Positions 8,023 through 15,069 of a stretch of 64,000 bases of DNA are shown piece after piece. The stretch lies in NCBI RefSeq assembly GCF_015680705.1, contig NZ_JADNYP010000012.1, positions 97,243 to 161,242 of the forward strand, in the 5' to 3' direction. The stretch's first letter is position 1; every line of letters starts with the position of its first letter. Position numbers and translations under genes: made by a program. Under the pieces are notes generated by a model. It saw only the letters and a list, made by a program, of their open reading frames with translations, searched no databases and was not told the origin of the DNA. The stretch comes from Pseudomonas fulva (GTDB lineage Bacteria > Pseudomonadota > Gammaproteobacteria > Pseudomonadales > Pseudomonadaceae).

Positions 8023-9325
8023 CTCACTTATTCGAGCGCTCGGTACCGCCGCGAGCCGGCCGACGGCCAGCGTCAGTGACTGGGTAGGCAAGAAGATCCG
8101 GCTCACCGATGGTGGCTTCTGGAGCAGCTTTCTAGGCGCCCAGTCCAGCAGCGGCAAGTCGGTCACCGTCGACAAGGCCATGCGGCTCTCGGCGGTCTGG
8201 GCGTGCGTGCGGATCATCTCGACCTCGGTCGCCGGCCTACCGCTGAACGTCTACCGCCGGCTGCCGGATGGCGGTCGCGAAAATGCCAGGGACTTCCGGC
8301 TGTACGATGTCGTGCATACCAGTCCGAACGAGGATATGGCGGCTTTCCAGTTCTGGCAGTCGGTCGTGGCCTCGATGCTGCTGTGGGGCAATGCCTACTG
8401 CGAGATTCATCGGGCCGCCGGCAAGGTGATCGCGCTGGACTTCCTGCTGCCTTCGCGTGTCGACCTAGACACGGACGACGACGGTCGCCTGATCTACTAC
8501 TTCAGGCCTCGCAAGGGGCCGCGGCGGGAGATCGCCCGGGAAAACATGCTGCACATCCCAGCCTTCACCCTCGATGGTCGGGTCGGTATGTCGGCCATTC
8601 GCTACGGCGCTGATGTGTTTGGCGCGGCCATGTCGGCGGATGATGCGGCTAACAGCACGTTCAAGAACGGGATGATGCCGACGGTAGGCTTCTCGGTGGA
8701 CCGGACGCTGACGCCGGCCCAGCGAGAAGACTTCCGCGAGTACGTGAAAACGATCAGCGGCGCCCTCAACGCTGGCAAGAGCCCCGTTTTCGAGCAGGGC
8801 GTCAAGCCTGAGCAGCTCGGGATCAAGCCGGCTGATGCCCAGTTGCTCGAGTCACGCGGTCACAGCGTCGAAGAAATCTGCCGATGGTTCGGCGTACCGC
8901 CCTGGATGGTGATGAAGACCGACAAGGGCAGCAACTGGGGTACCGGCCTGGAACAGCAGCAGATCGCGTTTCTGACCTACTGCATCATGTCCTACACAGC
9001 GCCCATCGAGCAGTGCGTCAACAAATACTGCCTGACGGCAGTGGACCGCATCACCTACTACGCCGAGTTCTCGCTGGAAGCCTTCCTGCGCGCCGACAGC
9101 GCAGGCCGGGCCGCCTACCTCAGCACCATGGGCCAGAACGGCTACATGACCCGCAACGAGGGCCGGCGCAAGGAGAACCTGCCCAGCATGCCGGGCGGGG
9201 ACGTCCTGACCGTGCAATCCAACCTGGTGCCACTCGATCAACTGGGCAATCAAGGCACCCAGGAAGCAGCGCGCAATGCCTTGAAGAACTGGCTCAACGA
9301 GTCAGGCAACGCCTCTCAGGAGTAA
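8015..9325 (+). CDS. Portal protein (HK97 family)
   Basis: The protein has 436 residues and starts at GTG. The portal is a dodecameric ring at one capsid vertex through which DNA enters and leaves. The family pattern is visible: VDKAMRLSAVWACVRIIS near the start, LPLNVYRRLPDGG, LWGNAYCEI and, late, ICRWFGVPPWMV. The length is normal for the family. It is followed after three bases by the protease gene. Confidence 0.92.
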   Translation: MANSLIRALGTAASRPTASVSDWVGKKIRLTDGGFWSSFLGAQSSSGKSVTVDKAMRLSAVWACVRIISTSVAGLPLNVYRRLPDGGRENARDFRLYDVVHTSPNEDMAAFQFWQSVVASMLLWGNAYCEIHRAAGKVIALDFLLPSRVDLDTDDDGRLIYYFRPRKGPRREIARENMLHIPAFTLDGRVGMSAIRYGADVFGAAMSADDAANSTFKNGMMPTVGFSVDRTLTPAQREDFREYVKTISGALNAGKSPVFEQGVKPEQLGIKPADAQLLESRGHSVEEICRWFGVPPWMVMKTDKGSNWGTGLEQQQIAFLTYCIMSYTAPIEQCVNKYCLTAVDRITYYAEFSLEAFLRADSAGRAAYLSTMGQNGYMTRNEGRRKENLPSMPGGDVLTVQSNLVPLDQLGNQGTQEAARNALKNWLNESGNASQE

Positions 9326-9328
9326 CCC

Positions 9329-10186
9329 ATGAAACTGAAAATCCAGTCTCGCGGCCTACGCAGCGAGCTGAGCCCGCGCGCGCTCGATAAATGGAATCCG
9401 GCCATCCAGGCGGCCGTGGAAAATACCTCGGAAACCATCACGATCTACGGCGTGATCGGCGAGGACTGGTACGGGGAAGGTGTGACCGTCAAGCGCATCG
9501 ACGCGGCGCTGCGCGCCATCGGCGACCGCGAGGTGACGGTGTACATCAACTCGCCCGGCGGCGACATGTTCGAAGGCATCGCCATCTACAACCGCCTGCG
9601 CGAACACAGCCAGAAGGTCACTACCAAGGTACTGGGCATGGCCGCCAGCGCGGCCTCGATCATCTACCTGGCCGGTACCGAGCGTCAGGTGGCCAGCAGC
9701 GCTTTCCTGATGATTCACAACTGCTGGACCTTCCTCTCCGGTAATCGCCACTACCTGCGCGACGTCTCGGACGATATGGAAGAGTTCGACGCCGCTATGG
9801 CCGACCTCTACGCCGAGACCAGTGGCCAGCCGGTTCAGGACATGGCCGAGCTGATGGACGATGAGACCTTCATCCGCGGCAAGCGCGCGGTGGAGCTGGG
9901 CCTGGCCACCAGCCTGCTGTCAGCCACCGAGATCACCGAGCGCGAGACCGAGGAAACCAGCCAGACCAATGCGCTGAAAGCCATGGACACCGCCCTGGCC
10001 AAGGCCGGCATGCCGCGCTCCGAGCGCCGCGAACTCTTCGCCACTTTCAAGTCTGGCATGCCCCGCGCTGCCAGCGGGGACACGCCGCGCGCTGTCCCGA
10101 CCGACAAGCCCAGCGCTGTCGCGCCAGACCTTACCGCCTCTCTGAGCGCGGCAACTCATCTTCTCAATTCTCTGAAAGGAAAGTGA
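9329..10186 (+). CDS. Head maturation protease, ClpP-like (S14)
   Basis: The protein has 285 residues. It cleaves the capsid scaffold domain during head maturation. The ClpP fold is clear: VYINSPGGDMFEG at about 71 to 83, the nucleophile serine in GMAASAAS (S107), and the catalytic histidine in FLMIHN (H130). The C-terminal part, from about 200, is a proline- and alanine-rich extension, probably a scaffolding-type tail. Its place between portal and capsid is the HK97 order. Confidence 0.92.
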   Translation: MKLKIQSRGLRSELSPRALDKWNPAIQAAVENTSETITIYGVIGEDWYGEGVTVKRIDAALRAIGDREVTVYINSPGGDMFEGIAIYNRLREHSQKVTTKVLGMAASAASIIYLAGTERQVASSAFLMIHNCWTFLSGNRHYLRDVSDDMEEFDAAMADLYAETSGQPVQDMAELMDDETFIRGKRAVELGLATSLLSATEITERETEETSQTNALKAMDTALAKAGMPRSERRELFATFKSGMPRAASGDTPRAVPTDKPSAVAPDLTASLSAATHLLNSLKGK

Positions 10187-10188
10187 CC

Positions 10189-11370
10189 ATGGACTACGAA
10201 GCCCAAGTCAAGGAATTCAACGCCACCCTCAAGGGCATTGGCGATCAAATCAAAAGCCAGGCCGAGGCGGTCGAAAAGCAGATCAAGGCATCCGGCGAGA
10301 TGAACGCCGAGACCCGCGCCAAGGTCGACGAGCTGCTGACCAAGCAGGGCGAGATTAGCGCCCGCCTGGGCGAGGCCGAGCAGAAGCTGGTCAACGCCAG
10401 CCGTGACCGTTCGCACCAGCAGGAACCTCAAAAGTCCGTTGGTGCGCTGGTAGTTGGCAGCGAGGACATGCAGGGCATGAACTCGTCGTTCCGGGGCTCG
10501 CGCCGCGTTTCCGTGCCTCGCGCTGCCATTACTACTGCCACTGGCGGCTCGCTGGTAACCACTGAGCGTGTGCCAGGCATCGTCGCACCACCTCAGCGTC
10601 GCCTGACCATTCGCGACCTGGTGGCGCCGGGCACCACCGAGTCCAACTCGATCGAGTATGTTCGCGAGACCGGCTTCACCAACAACGCGGCCACGGTAGC
10701 GGAGAACACCGCGAAGCCGTACTCCGACCTGAAGTTCGAGCTGGCGACCGCCAACGTTCGCACCATCGCGCATCTGTTCAAGGCCAGCCGCCAGATGCTC
10801 GATGACGCCCCGGCGCTGCAGAGCTACATCGATGCCCGTGCACGCTACGGCCTGCTCATGGCGGAGGAGGCCCAGCTGCTGTACGGCAACGGTACCGGCG
10901 CCAACCTGCAGGGTCTGATGACTGTGGCGCAGTTGTTCGCCGCGCCTGCTGGCGTGACTGTGGTCGGCGAGCAGCGCATCGATCGCCTGCGCCTGGCCCT
11001 GCTGCAAGCGGAGCTCGCCGAGTTCCCGTCGGATGGCATCGTTCTCAACCCGATTGACTGGGCGGCGATCGAGCTGACCAAGGACAACGAGGGCCGCTAC
11101 ATCATTGGCCAGCCGCAGGATGGCACGACGCCTCGCCTGTGGAATCGTCCCGTCGTCTCGACCCAGGCCATGGTTCAGAACGATTTCCTGGTCGGTGCCT
11201 TCAAGCTTGGCTCCCAGATCTTCGACCGCATGGAGATCGAGGTGCTGATCTCCACCGAGAACGACAAGGACTTCGAAAACAACATGGCAACCATTCGCGC
11301 CGAAGAGCGCCTGGCGTTCGCCATCTACCGCGAAGAAGCCTTCGTCACCGGATCGCTGACCGGCGAGTAA
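10189..11370 (+). CDS. Major capsid protein (HK97 fold)
   Basis: The protein has 393 residues. The ATG at 10189 is chosen over the GTG at 10183 because the GAAAGGAAA ribosome site is then correctly spaced. Residues 1 to about 100 form the coiled-coil delta scaffold domain that the upstream protease should remove. The remainder is the HK97 fold, with VPRAAITTATGGSLV near the likely mature N-terminus, the E-loop region GFTNNAATVAENTAKP and the P-domain LMAEEAQLLYGNGTG. Confidence 0.94.
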   Translation: MDYEAQVKEFNATLKGIGDQIKSQAEAVEKQIKASGEMNAETRAKVDELLTKQGEISARLGEAEQKLVNASRDRSHQQEPQKSVGALVVGSEDMQGMNSSFRGSRRVSVPRAAITTATGGSLVTTERVPGIVAPPQRRLTIRDLVAPGTTESNSIEYVRETGFTNNAATVAENTAKPYSDLKFELATANVRTIAHLFKASRQMLDDAPALQSYIDARARYGLLMAEEAQLLYGNGTGANLQGLMTVAQLFAAPAGVTVVGEQRIDRLRLALLQAELAEFPSDGIVLNPIDWAAIELTKDNEGRYIIGQPQDGTTPRLWNRPVVSTQAMVQNDFLVGAFKLGSQIFDRMEIEVLISTENDKDFENNMATIRAEERLAFAIYREEAFVTGSLTGE

Positions 11371-11418
11371 CCCCACCCATAACGGCGCCAGCGATGGCGT
11401 CGCACAGGAGCACCTCCC

Positions 11419-11805
11419 ATGGCCACCACTTCTCGCAAGCAGGAAAAGCAAGCGCCGACTCCGGACGACAAGCCAGCCGTGCCGGGTCCGGAAGGTCAAA
11501 CCGCAGCCCCCTTGGACGGTGGGCAACCGGCTGACGCTCATGCTGGCGCACGCACTGCTGCCGCCACGGTCGGAGAACCGGCTCAGAGCAGTGTCTCTGA
11601 CCAAGCCGACCCGGTGACCGCCGCTGAAGCAACTGCATCGGCTGCAGCGGCCAATCCTCCAGAGGTCGATGTGTATCCCCTGCGCACCTATCACGACGCC
11701 GGCGAACTCCGGCGCCGAAACGGCCCCGCTTACCGAGTGCCGCGGCGCCATGCCGATGAGCTCGAGCGTCGCAAGCTGGCATCGCGCAAAAAGCCCCAGG
11801 AGTGA
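11419..11805 (+). CDS. Alanine/proline-rich phage protein after the capsid gene
   Basis: The protein has 128 residues. The first 85 or so are low-complexity, rich in Ala, Pro and Gly. The conserved-looking part is the C-terminus (YPLRTYHDAGELRRRNGPAY), a short ordered domain found at the end of some small virion proteins. Its position between capsid and connector suggests a minor head protein. I do not recognise a named family. Confidence 0.65.
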   Translation: MATTSRKQEKQAPTPDDKPAVPGPEGQTAAPLDGGQPADAHAGARTAAATVGEPAQSSVSDQADPVTAAEATASAAAANPPEVDVYPLRTYHDAGELRRRNGPAYRVPRRHADELERRKLASRKKPQE

Positions 11806-11808
11806 TCC

Positions 11809-12285
11809 ATGTCCGTCATCGCCATCGATATCGCCATGCATCACCTGCTGGCTGAGCCTGACGACCAGGTGCTGGTGCAGGCGCAGCTCGAGGCGGCGGA
11901 GGGGGCTGCGATGCAGTTCCTCAATCGCCGCTTCTACCCGGACCAAGTCGCGCTGGACCAGGCCCGCGCCGGCGTATCTCAGGCCATGCACCAGGCCAAG
12001 ACAGCGCATGCGGCGGCAGTGATTGCTGCTGAGGCGGAGCAGGATCACACCTTGCGCTGCCGACTGCTCGAGCATGCCCGCCGGACGCTGGCCGAAGCCT
12101 ACGACCAGGCCGACGCGATCGCCTACGGTATGGTGCTGAACGCGCAAATCCAGGCCGCCTGCCTGCTCAAGCTTGGCCATCTGTTCGCCAATCGCGAGGA
12201 GGTCGTGACCGGCGATACCGCGACCGAGCTGCCGCTGGCGTCCCAGCACCTGCTGATGCCTTACCGCATCCGGATGGGTGTGTGA
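11809..12285 (+). CDS. Head-tail connector, gp6-like
   Basis: The protein has 158 residues. It opens with the gp6-like pattern IAIDIAMHHLLAEPDDQ and LVQAQLEAAEGAAMQFLNR, and ends with the hydrophobic helix QIQAACLLKLGHLF and LLMPYRIRMGV. Such proteins form the ring below the portal. A helical insert rich in Ala, Glu and His (residues about 60 to 100) makes it longer than the basic domain. The stop overlaps the next start. Confidence 0.8.
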   Translation: MSVIAIDIAMHHLLAEPDDQVLVQAQLEAAEGAAMQFLNRRFYPDQVALDQARAGVSQAMHQAKTAHAAAVIAAEAEQDHTLRCRLLEHARRTLAEAYDQADAIAYGMVLNAQIQAACLLKLGHLFANREEVVTGDTATELPLASQHLLMPYRIRMGV

Positions 12286-12626
12286 TGCAGGCCGGCAAGC
12301 TCCGGCACCGCATCGATATTCAGGAGCAGAAGACCGTGCGCGATCCTCAGACCGGGGAGTTCGGCGAACCGGAGTGGGTGACCCGCTGGGCGCGGTGTCC
12401 GGCTCAGGTGCGGCCGATGTCGACCCGAGACCTGGTGGCGGCCAAGGCCAACCAGTCGGAGGCCACTGGCCGCATCGTCATCCGGTACCGCCCCGGCGTG
12501 CTATCGACCATGCGCATACTGTACCGCGGCGAGGTGTACAGCATCGAAGGGCCGCCGCTGGAGGATGCCGAATCCGGCAGGGAGTACCTGACCCTGCTGG
12601 TCTCGAAGGGGGTGAAGGATGGCTGA
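12285..12626 (+). CDS. Head-tail adaptor / head closure protein
   Basis: It encodes 113 residues from the ATG overlapping the preceding stop. The typical opening AGKLRHRIDIQEQ, the ARCPAQVRPMSTRDL segment and IRYRPGVLSTMRILYRGEVY belong to the phage head-tail joining family (SPP1 gp16-like). It plugs or extends the connector after packaging. The length is normal for the family. Confidence 0.85.
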   Translation: MQAGKLRHRIDIQEQKTVRDPQTGEFGEPEWVTRWARCPAQVRPMSTRDLVAAKANQSEATGRIVIRYRPGVLSTMRILYRGEVYSIEGPPLEDAESGREYLTLLVSKGVKDG

Positions 12627-13107
12627 TGACGTTCAGTTCAGCCTGATCGGGGTGGATAGCCTGCTGGCCAAGCTCGAGTCGGTCAGCTTCGACGTGAAGC
12701 GCAAGGGGGGCCGGGCAGCGCTCCGCAAGGCCGCTCAGCTCATTGCCAACAAGGCCAAGGAAGGCGCCGAGCGCCTCGACGACAAGGAGACCGGCCGGTC
12801 GATCGCGGACAACATCGCCTTGCGCTGGAATGGCCGGCTGTTCAAGCGCTCCGGGAACCTGGGTTTCAGGGTCGGTGTGCTGCACGGCGCCGTGCTCAAG
12901 GATGGCGGTGATCTGGCCCAGAACGCCCCGACCCCGCACTGGCGTCTGCTCGAGTTCGGTACCGAGAAATTTGCCGCCGCTCCATTCATGCGGCCAGCGC
13001 TGGCCAAAAACCACGGCGAGGCCACCAACCTCTTCCTGGCCGAGTACAAGAAGGCCATTGACCGTGCGATCAAGCGCGCGGCCAAGACGAGGGGTGCTGC
13101 ACGATGA
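12619..13107 (+). CDS. HK97 gp10-family tail completion protein
   Basis: This 162-residue protein carries the gp10-family pattern: an early helix with RKAAQLIANKAKEGAE, an HWRLLEFGTEKFAAAPFMRPAL block, and a basic C-terminus. These proteins cap or terminate the tail at the head-proximal end. The gene overlaps both neighbours by a few bases. Confidence 0.87.
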   Translation: MADDVQFSLIGVDSLLAKLESVSFDVKRKGGRAALRKAAQLIANKAKEGAERLDDKETGRSIADNIALRWNGRLFKRSGNLGFRVGVLHGAVLKDGGDLAQNAPTPHWRLLEFGTEKFAAAPFMRPALAKNHGEATNLFLAEYKKAIDRAIKRAAKTRGAAR

Positions 13108-13472
13108 CTGCGCCGATTTTCGAAGCCTGCTCCCGCGATCCGGCAGTGACCGCGCTGCTGGGTAGTGGGGCCGGCCTGCGCCTCTACTCGTTCGGCGAGG
13201 CGCCCGAGGGAGTCGCCAAACCCTATGCGGTCTGGCAGATCATCAGCGGCAGCCCGGAGAACTACCTGGCCGGCCGCCCGGACGTGGACGGTTTCACCCT
13301 GCAGGTGGACGTCTACGGCGTTACCGGCTCCTCGGTCCGCCAAGTACGCACCGCGCTTCGCGATGCAATTGAGCTGCAGGCCTGTATCACCCGGTGGGGC
13401 GCCGAAGGTCGCGACCCGACCACCAAGAATTACCGAGCCAGCTTCGACGTGGACTGGATAGTCCAGCGCTGA
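13104..13472 (+). CDS. Tail terminator-like protein (DUF3168)
   Basis: The protein has 122 residues. The pattern of a short N-terminal helix, [25 protein letters not shown] and a final strand [12 protein letters not shown] is that of DUF3168, structurally related to lambda gpU. It sets tail length at the top of the tail tube. The start overlaps the gp10-like gene, and an intrinsic terminator follows. Confidence 0.85.
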   Translation: MTAPIFEACSRDPAVTALLGSGAGLRLYSFGEAPEGVAKPYAVWQIISGSPENYLAGRPDVDGFTLQVDVYGVTGSSVRQVRTALRDAIELQACITRWGAEGRDPTTKNYRASFDVDWIVQR

Positions 13473-13489
13473 ACCTCTCACCCGACCAG

Positions 13490-13515
13490 AGCCCGCCCAG
13501 TGCGGGCTTTCTTTT
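13490..13515 (+). terminator. Intrinsic terminator after the connector block
   Basis: A seven-pair stem AGCCCGC/GCGGGCT with a short loop is followed by TTCTTTT. It lies inside the late operon between the DUF3168 and tail-tube genes, so full-length late transcripts would have to read through it. Confidence 0.8.
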
Positions 13516-13536
13516 GCCCGACGTTTGGAGAACACC

Positions 13537-14028
13537 ATGTCGATCCTTTCTCAAGGAACCCAGATTTATGCCCTGGTGCCGCCCGTATCCGGCACTGGCC
13601 CGAAGACCGTGCTGGCTATCGAGTGCGCGACCGCGTTCAGCCCTGGCGGAGCACCGGCAGACCAGATCGAAGACACCTGCCTGGAGGACCAGGAGCGCAG
13701 CTATAAGAAAGGCCTGCGCACACCGAGCCAGGCGTCGCTGACCGTCAACGCCGACCCGAACAACGCCAGTCACCTGCGCCTCCACCAGCTTTCCGAGGCG
13801 AACGGCGACACTACCATCGACTGGGCCGTGGGCTGGTCGGACGGCACCGCGGCCCCAACCGTGGGTGAAGACGGCGGTTTCGAGCTTCCCGATTCGCGCA
13901 CTTGGTTCGTCTTCCGCGGCTACGTGTCCGACTTCCCGTTCGACTTCGCAGCCAACGCCGTGGTGAGCACCGCCGCAACCATCCAGCGGTCCGGCGGCTC
14001 CGCCTGGATCCCGAAAGTCTCTGCCTAA
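13537..14028 (+). CDS. Major tail (tube) protein, lambda gpV-like
   Basis: It encodes 163 residues from the ATG at 13537, which has TTGGAGAA correctly spaced. The opening [15 protein letters not shown], the two-strand core and the [12 protein letters not shown] end match tail-tube proteins of lambda-like siphoviruses. It polymerises as hexamer rings around the tape measure. It lacks the Ig-like C-terminal domain of lambda gpV (246 residues). Confidence 0.87.
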   Translation: MSILSQGTQIYALVPPVSGTGPKTVLAIECATAFSPGGAPADQIEDTCLEDQERSYKKGLRTPSQASLTVNADPNNASHLRLHQLSEANGDTTIDWAVGWSDGTAAPTVGEDGGFELPDSRTWFVFRGYVSDFPFDFAANAVVSTAATIQRSGGSAWIPKVSA

Positions 14029-14031
14029 GGA

Positions 14032-14463
14032 ATGACCATGCAGCTCAGCATTCAAAGCTTGCAAGCCGCCGGCGCGTTCACCGGTCGGCCAGTCCAGAAA
14101 GACATCACCTGGAAGCAGGGCGACAAGGAGATCACCGCAACCGTCTTCGTTCGCCCGCTTGGCTACCGATCGGCTGTCAGCGACGTTCTGGCCACCGCTG
14201 GCAAGCAGGATGGTGTGGCTGGCCGCATCGCCTCCTGCATCTGCGACGAGAACGGCGCTCCCGTCTTCACTGTCGACGACATCACCGGCGATGCGGACCC
14301 CGAACGCGGCGCGCTGGATGGCAACCTGACCATGGCGCTCATGGCGGTGATCATAGAGGTCACCAATATGGGAAAGATGACCCCCTCACCGAGCTCGACG
14401 AGGCCTGGCACGAAATCGCCATCGCGCTCTCCTGCACGATCGCGGAAGCCCAAGAGCGCTTGA
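14032..14463 (+). CDS. Tail assembly chaperone, lambda gpG-like (zero-frame product)
   Basis: The zero-frame product has 143 residues and starts four bases after the tube gene. The N-terminal 115 residues (MQLSIQSLQAAGAFTGRPVQ onward) are the conserved chaperone domain. The zero-frame tail after the slippery site is an arginine/serine/proline-rich low-complexity stretch, as expected when only the shifted product has a real C-terminal domain. It coats the tape measure during tail assembly. A minus-one shift gives the longer product. Confidence 0.85.
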   Translation: MTMQLSIQSLQAAGAFTGRPVQKDITWKQGDKEITATVFVRPLGYRSAVSDVLATAGKQDGVAGRIASCICDENGAPVFTVDDITGDADPERGALDGNLTMALMAVIIEVTNMGKMTPSPSSTRPGTKSPSRSPARSRKPKSA

Positions 14464-14672
14464 GCCTGGCTGAATTTCGGCAGTGGCTCAAGTATCGAGC
14501 GAAGCGGGGGTCCTTGAACTGGGGGATGCGTATAGAGCGTGGGACTGCAATGCTGGCCACGCTCTATGCCAACGTCCACAGTAAAAACGGCGGGTACAAG
14601 ATCTATGACTTTATGCCACATGACGCCGAGCAGCCGCTGAGTCTGGAGCAGGCGATGGAGAGTTGGACGTGA
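14032..14672 (+). CDS. Tail assembly chaperone fusion, gpGT-like (minus-one frameshift product)
   Basis: The shifted product joins the first 115 codons of the G-like gene to 98 codons in the minus-one frame, about 213 residues in all. The shifted part reads DDPLTELDEAWHEIAIAL and continues with normal-looking sequence (EFRQWLKYRAKRGSLNWG), without its own start signal. In lambda, gpGT bridges the tape measure and the tube subunits. The order tube, G, GT, tape measure is conserved, apart from an inserted lipoprotein gene. Confidence 0.85.
14370..14376 (+). promoter_or_regulatory. Programmed -1 frameshift slippery site GGGAAAG
   Basis: The heptamer G GGA AAG lies in the zero frame of the chaperone gene exactly as in lambda gene G. 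Slippage by one base moves the ribosome into the frame that encodes the gpT-like domain. No other way to start that domain is apparent. Confidence 0.85.
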
Positions 14673-14707
14673 CGCTGGTAGATTTGTAGCTTTGGGGAAA
14701 GGAAACC

Positions 14708-15019
14708 ATGAATAGAATCTGTGTCGTCATTGCCGCATTAATACTCTCAGCCTGCGCTACGAGCGGTGGGCATCCGATCAGCCAGCAGCAGATCGAAGCC
14801 ATCAAGCCAGGTCAGACTACCCGTGATGATTTGCTGTCAGCGTTCGGCAAACCCTTAGTCCGGTCTCAGAATTCAGACGGTACCGAGGTCTTGGGGTGGG
14901 GGTATGCCAAGATCGGATTCGCTGGATCCAGTTACGAGAACCAGTCGATATCAGTGATTTTCGGACAGGATGGAAAGGTCGTCAGTTACACAACAAGTCA
15001 GACGGCCAACCCCTACTGA
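14708..15019 (+). CDS. Small lipoprotein with BamE/SmpA-like pattern (moron candidate)
   Basis: The protein has 103 residues. It has a lipoprotein signal peptide ending in the lipobox LSAC with Cys15 as the acylation site. The mature part (QQQIEAIKPGQTTRDDLL, SAFGKPL, VIFGQDGKVVSY) follows the two-helix, three-strand BamE/SmpA plan. It has its own GGGGAAAGGAAA ribosome site and ends at a strong terminator. It separates the chaperone genes from the tape measure, an unusual place for a lipoprotein. An exported lysogenic-conversion or exclusion role is possible. Confidence 0.75.
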   Translation: MNRICVVIAALILSACATSGGHPISQQQIEAIKPGQTTRDDLLSAFGKPLVRSQNSDGTEVLGWGYAKIGFAGSSYENQSISVIFGQDGKVVSYTTSQTANPY

Positions 15020-15028
15020 CCAACACCA

Positions 15029-15052
15029 AAACCCGCTTCGGCGGGTTTTTTT
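15029..15052 (+). terminator. Intrinsic terminator after the lipoprotein gene
   Basis: The hairpin ACCCGC-TTCG-GCGGGT, with a stable UUCG-type tetraloop, is followed by a run of seven Ts. It separates the lipoprotein gene from the tape measure. Confidence 0.88.
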
Positions 15053-15069
15053 ACGCCCGGAGAATTTGA

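Noticed and set aside
10156..12249. Long minus-strand open frame (697 codons) opposite capsid and connector genes
   Set aside because: It spans three well-supported plus-strand genes and has no recognisable motif; it is a frame shadow.
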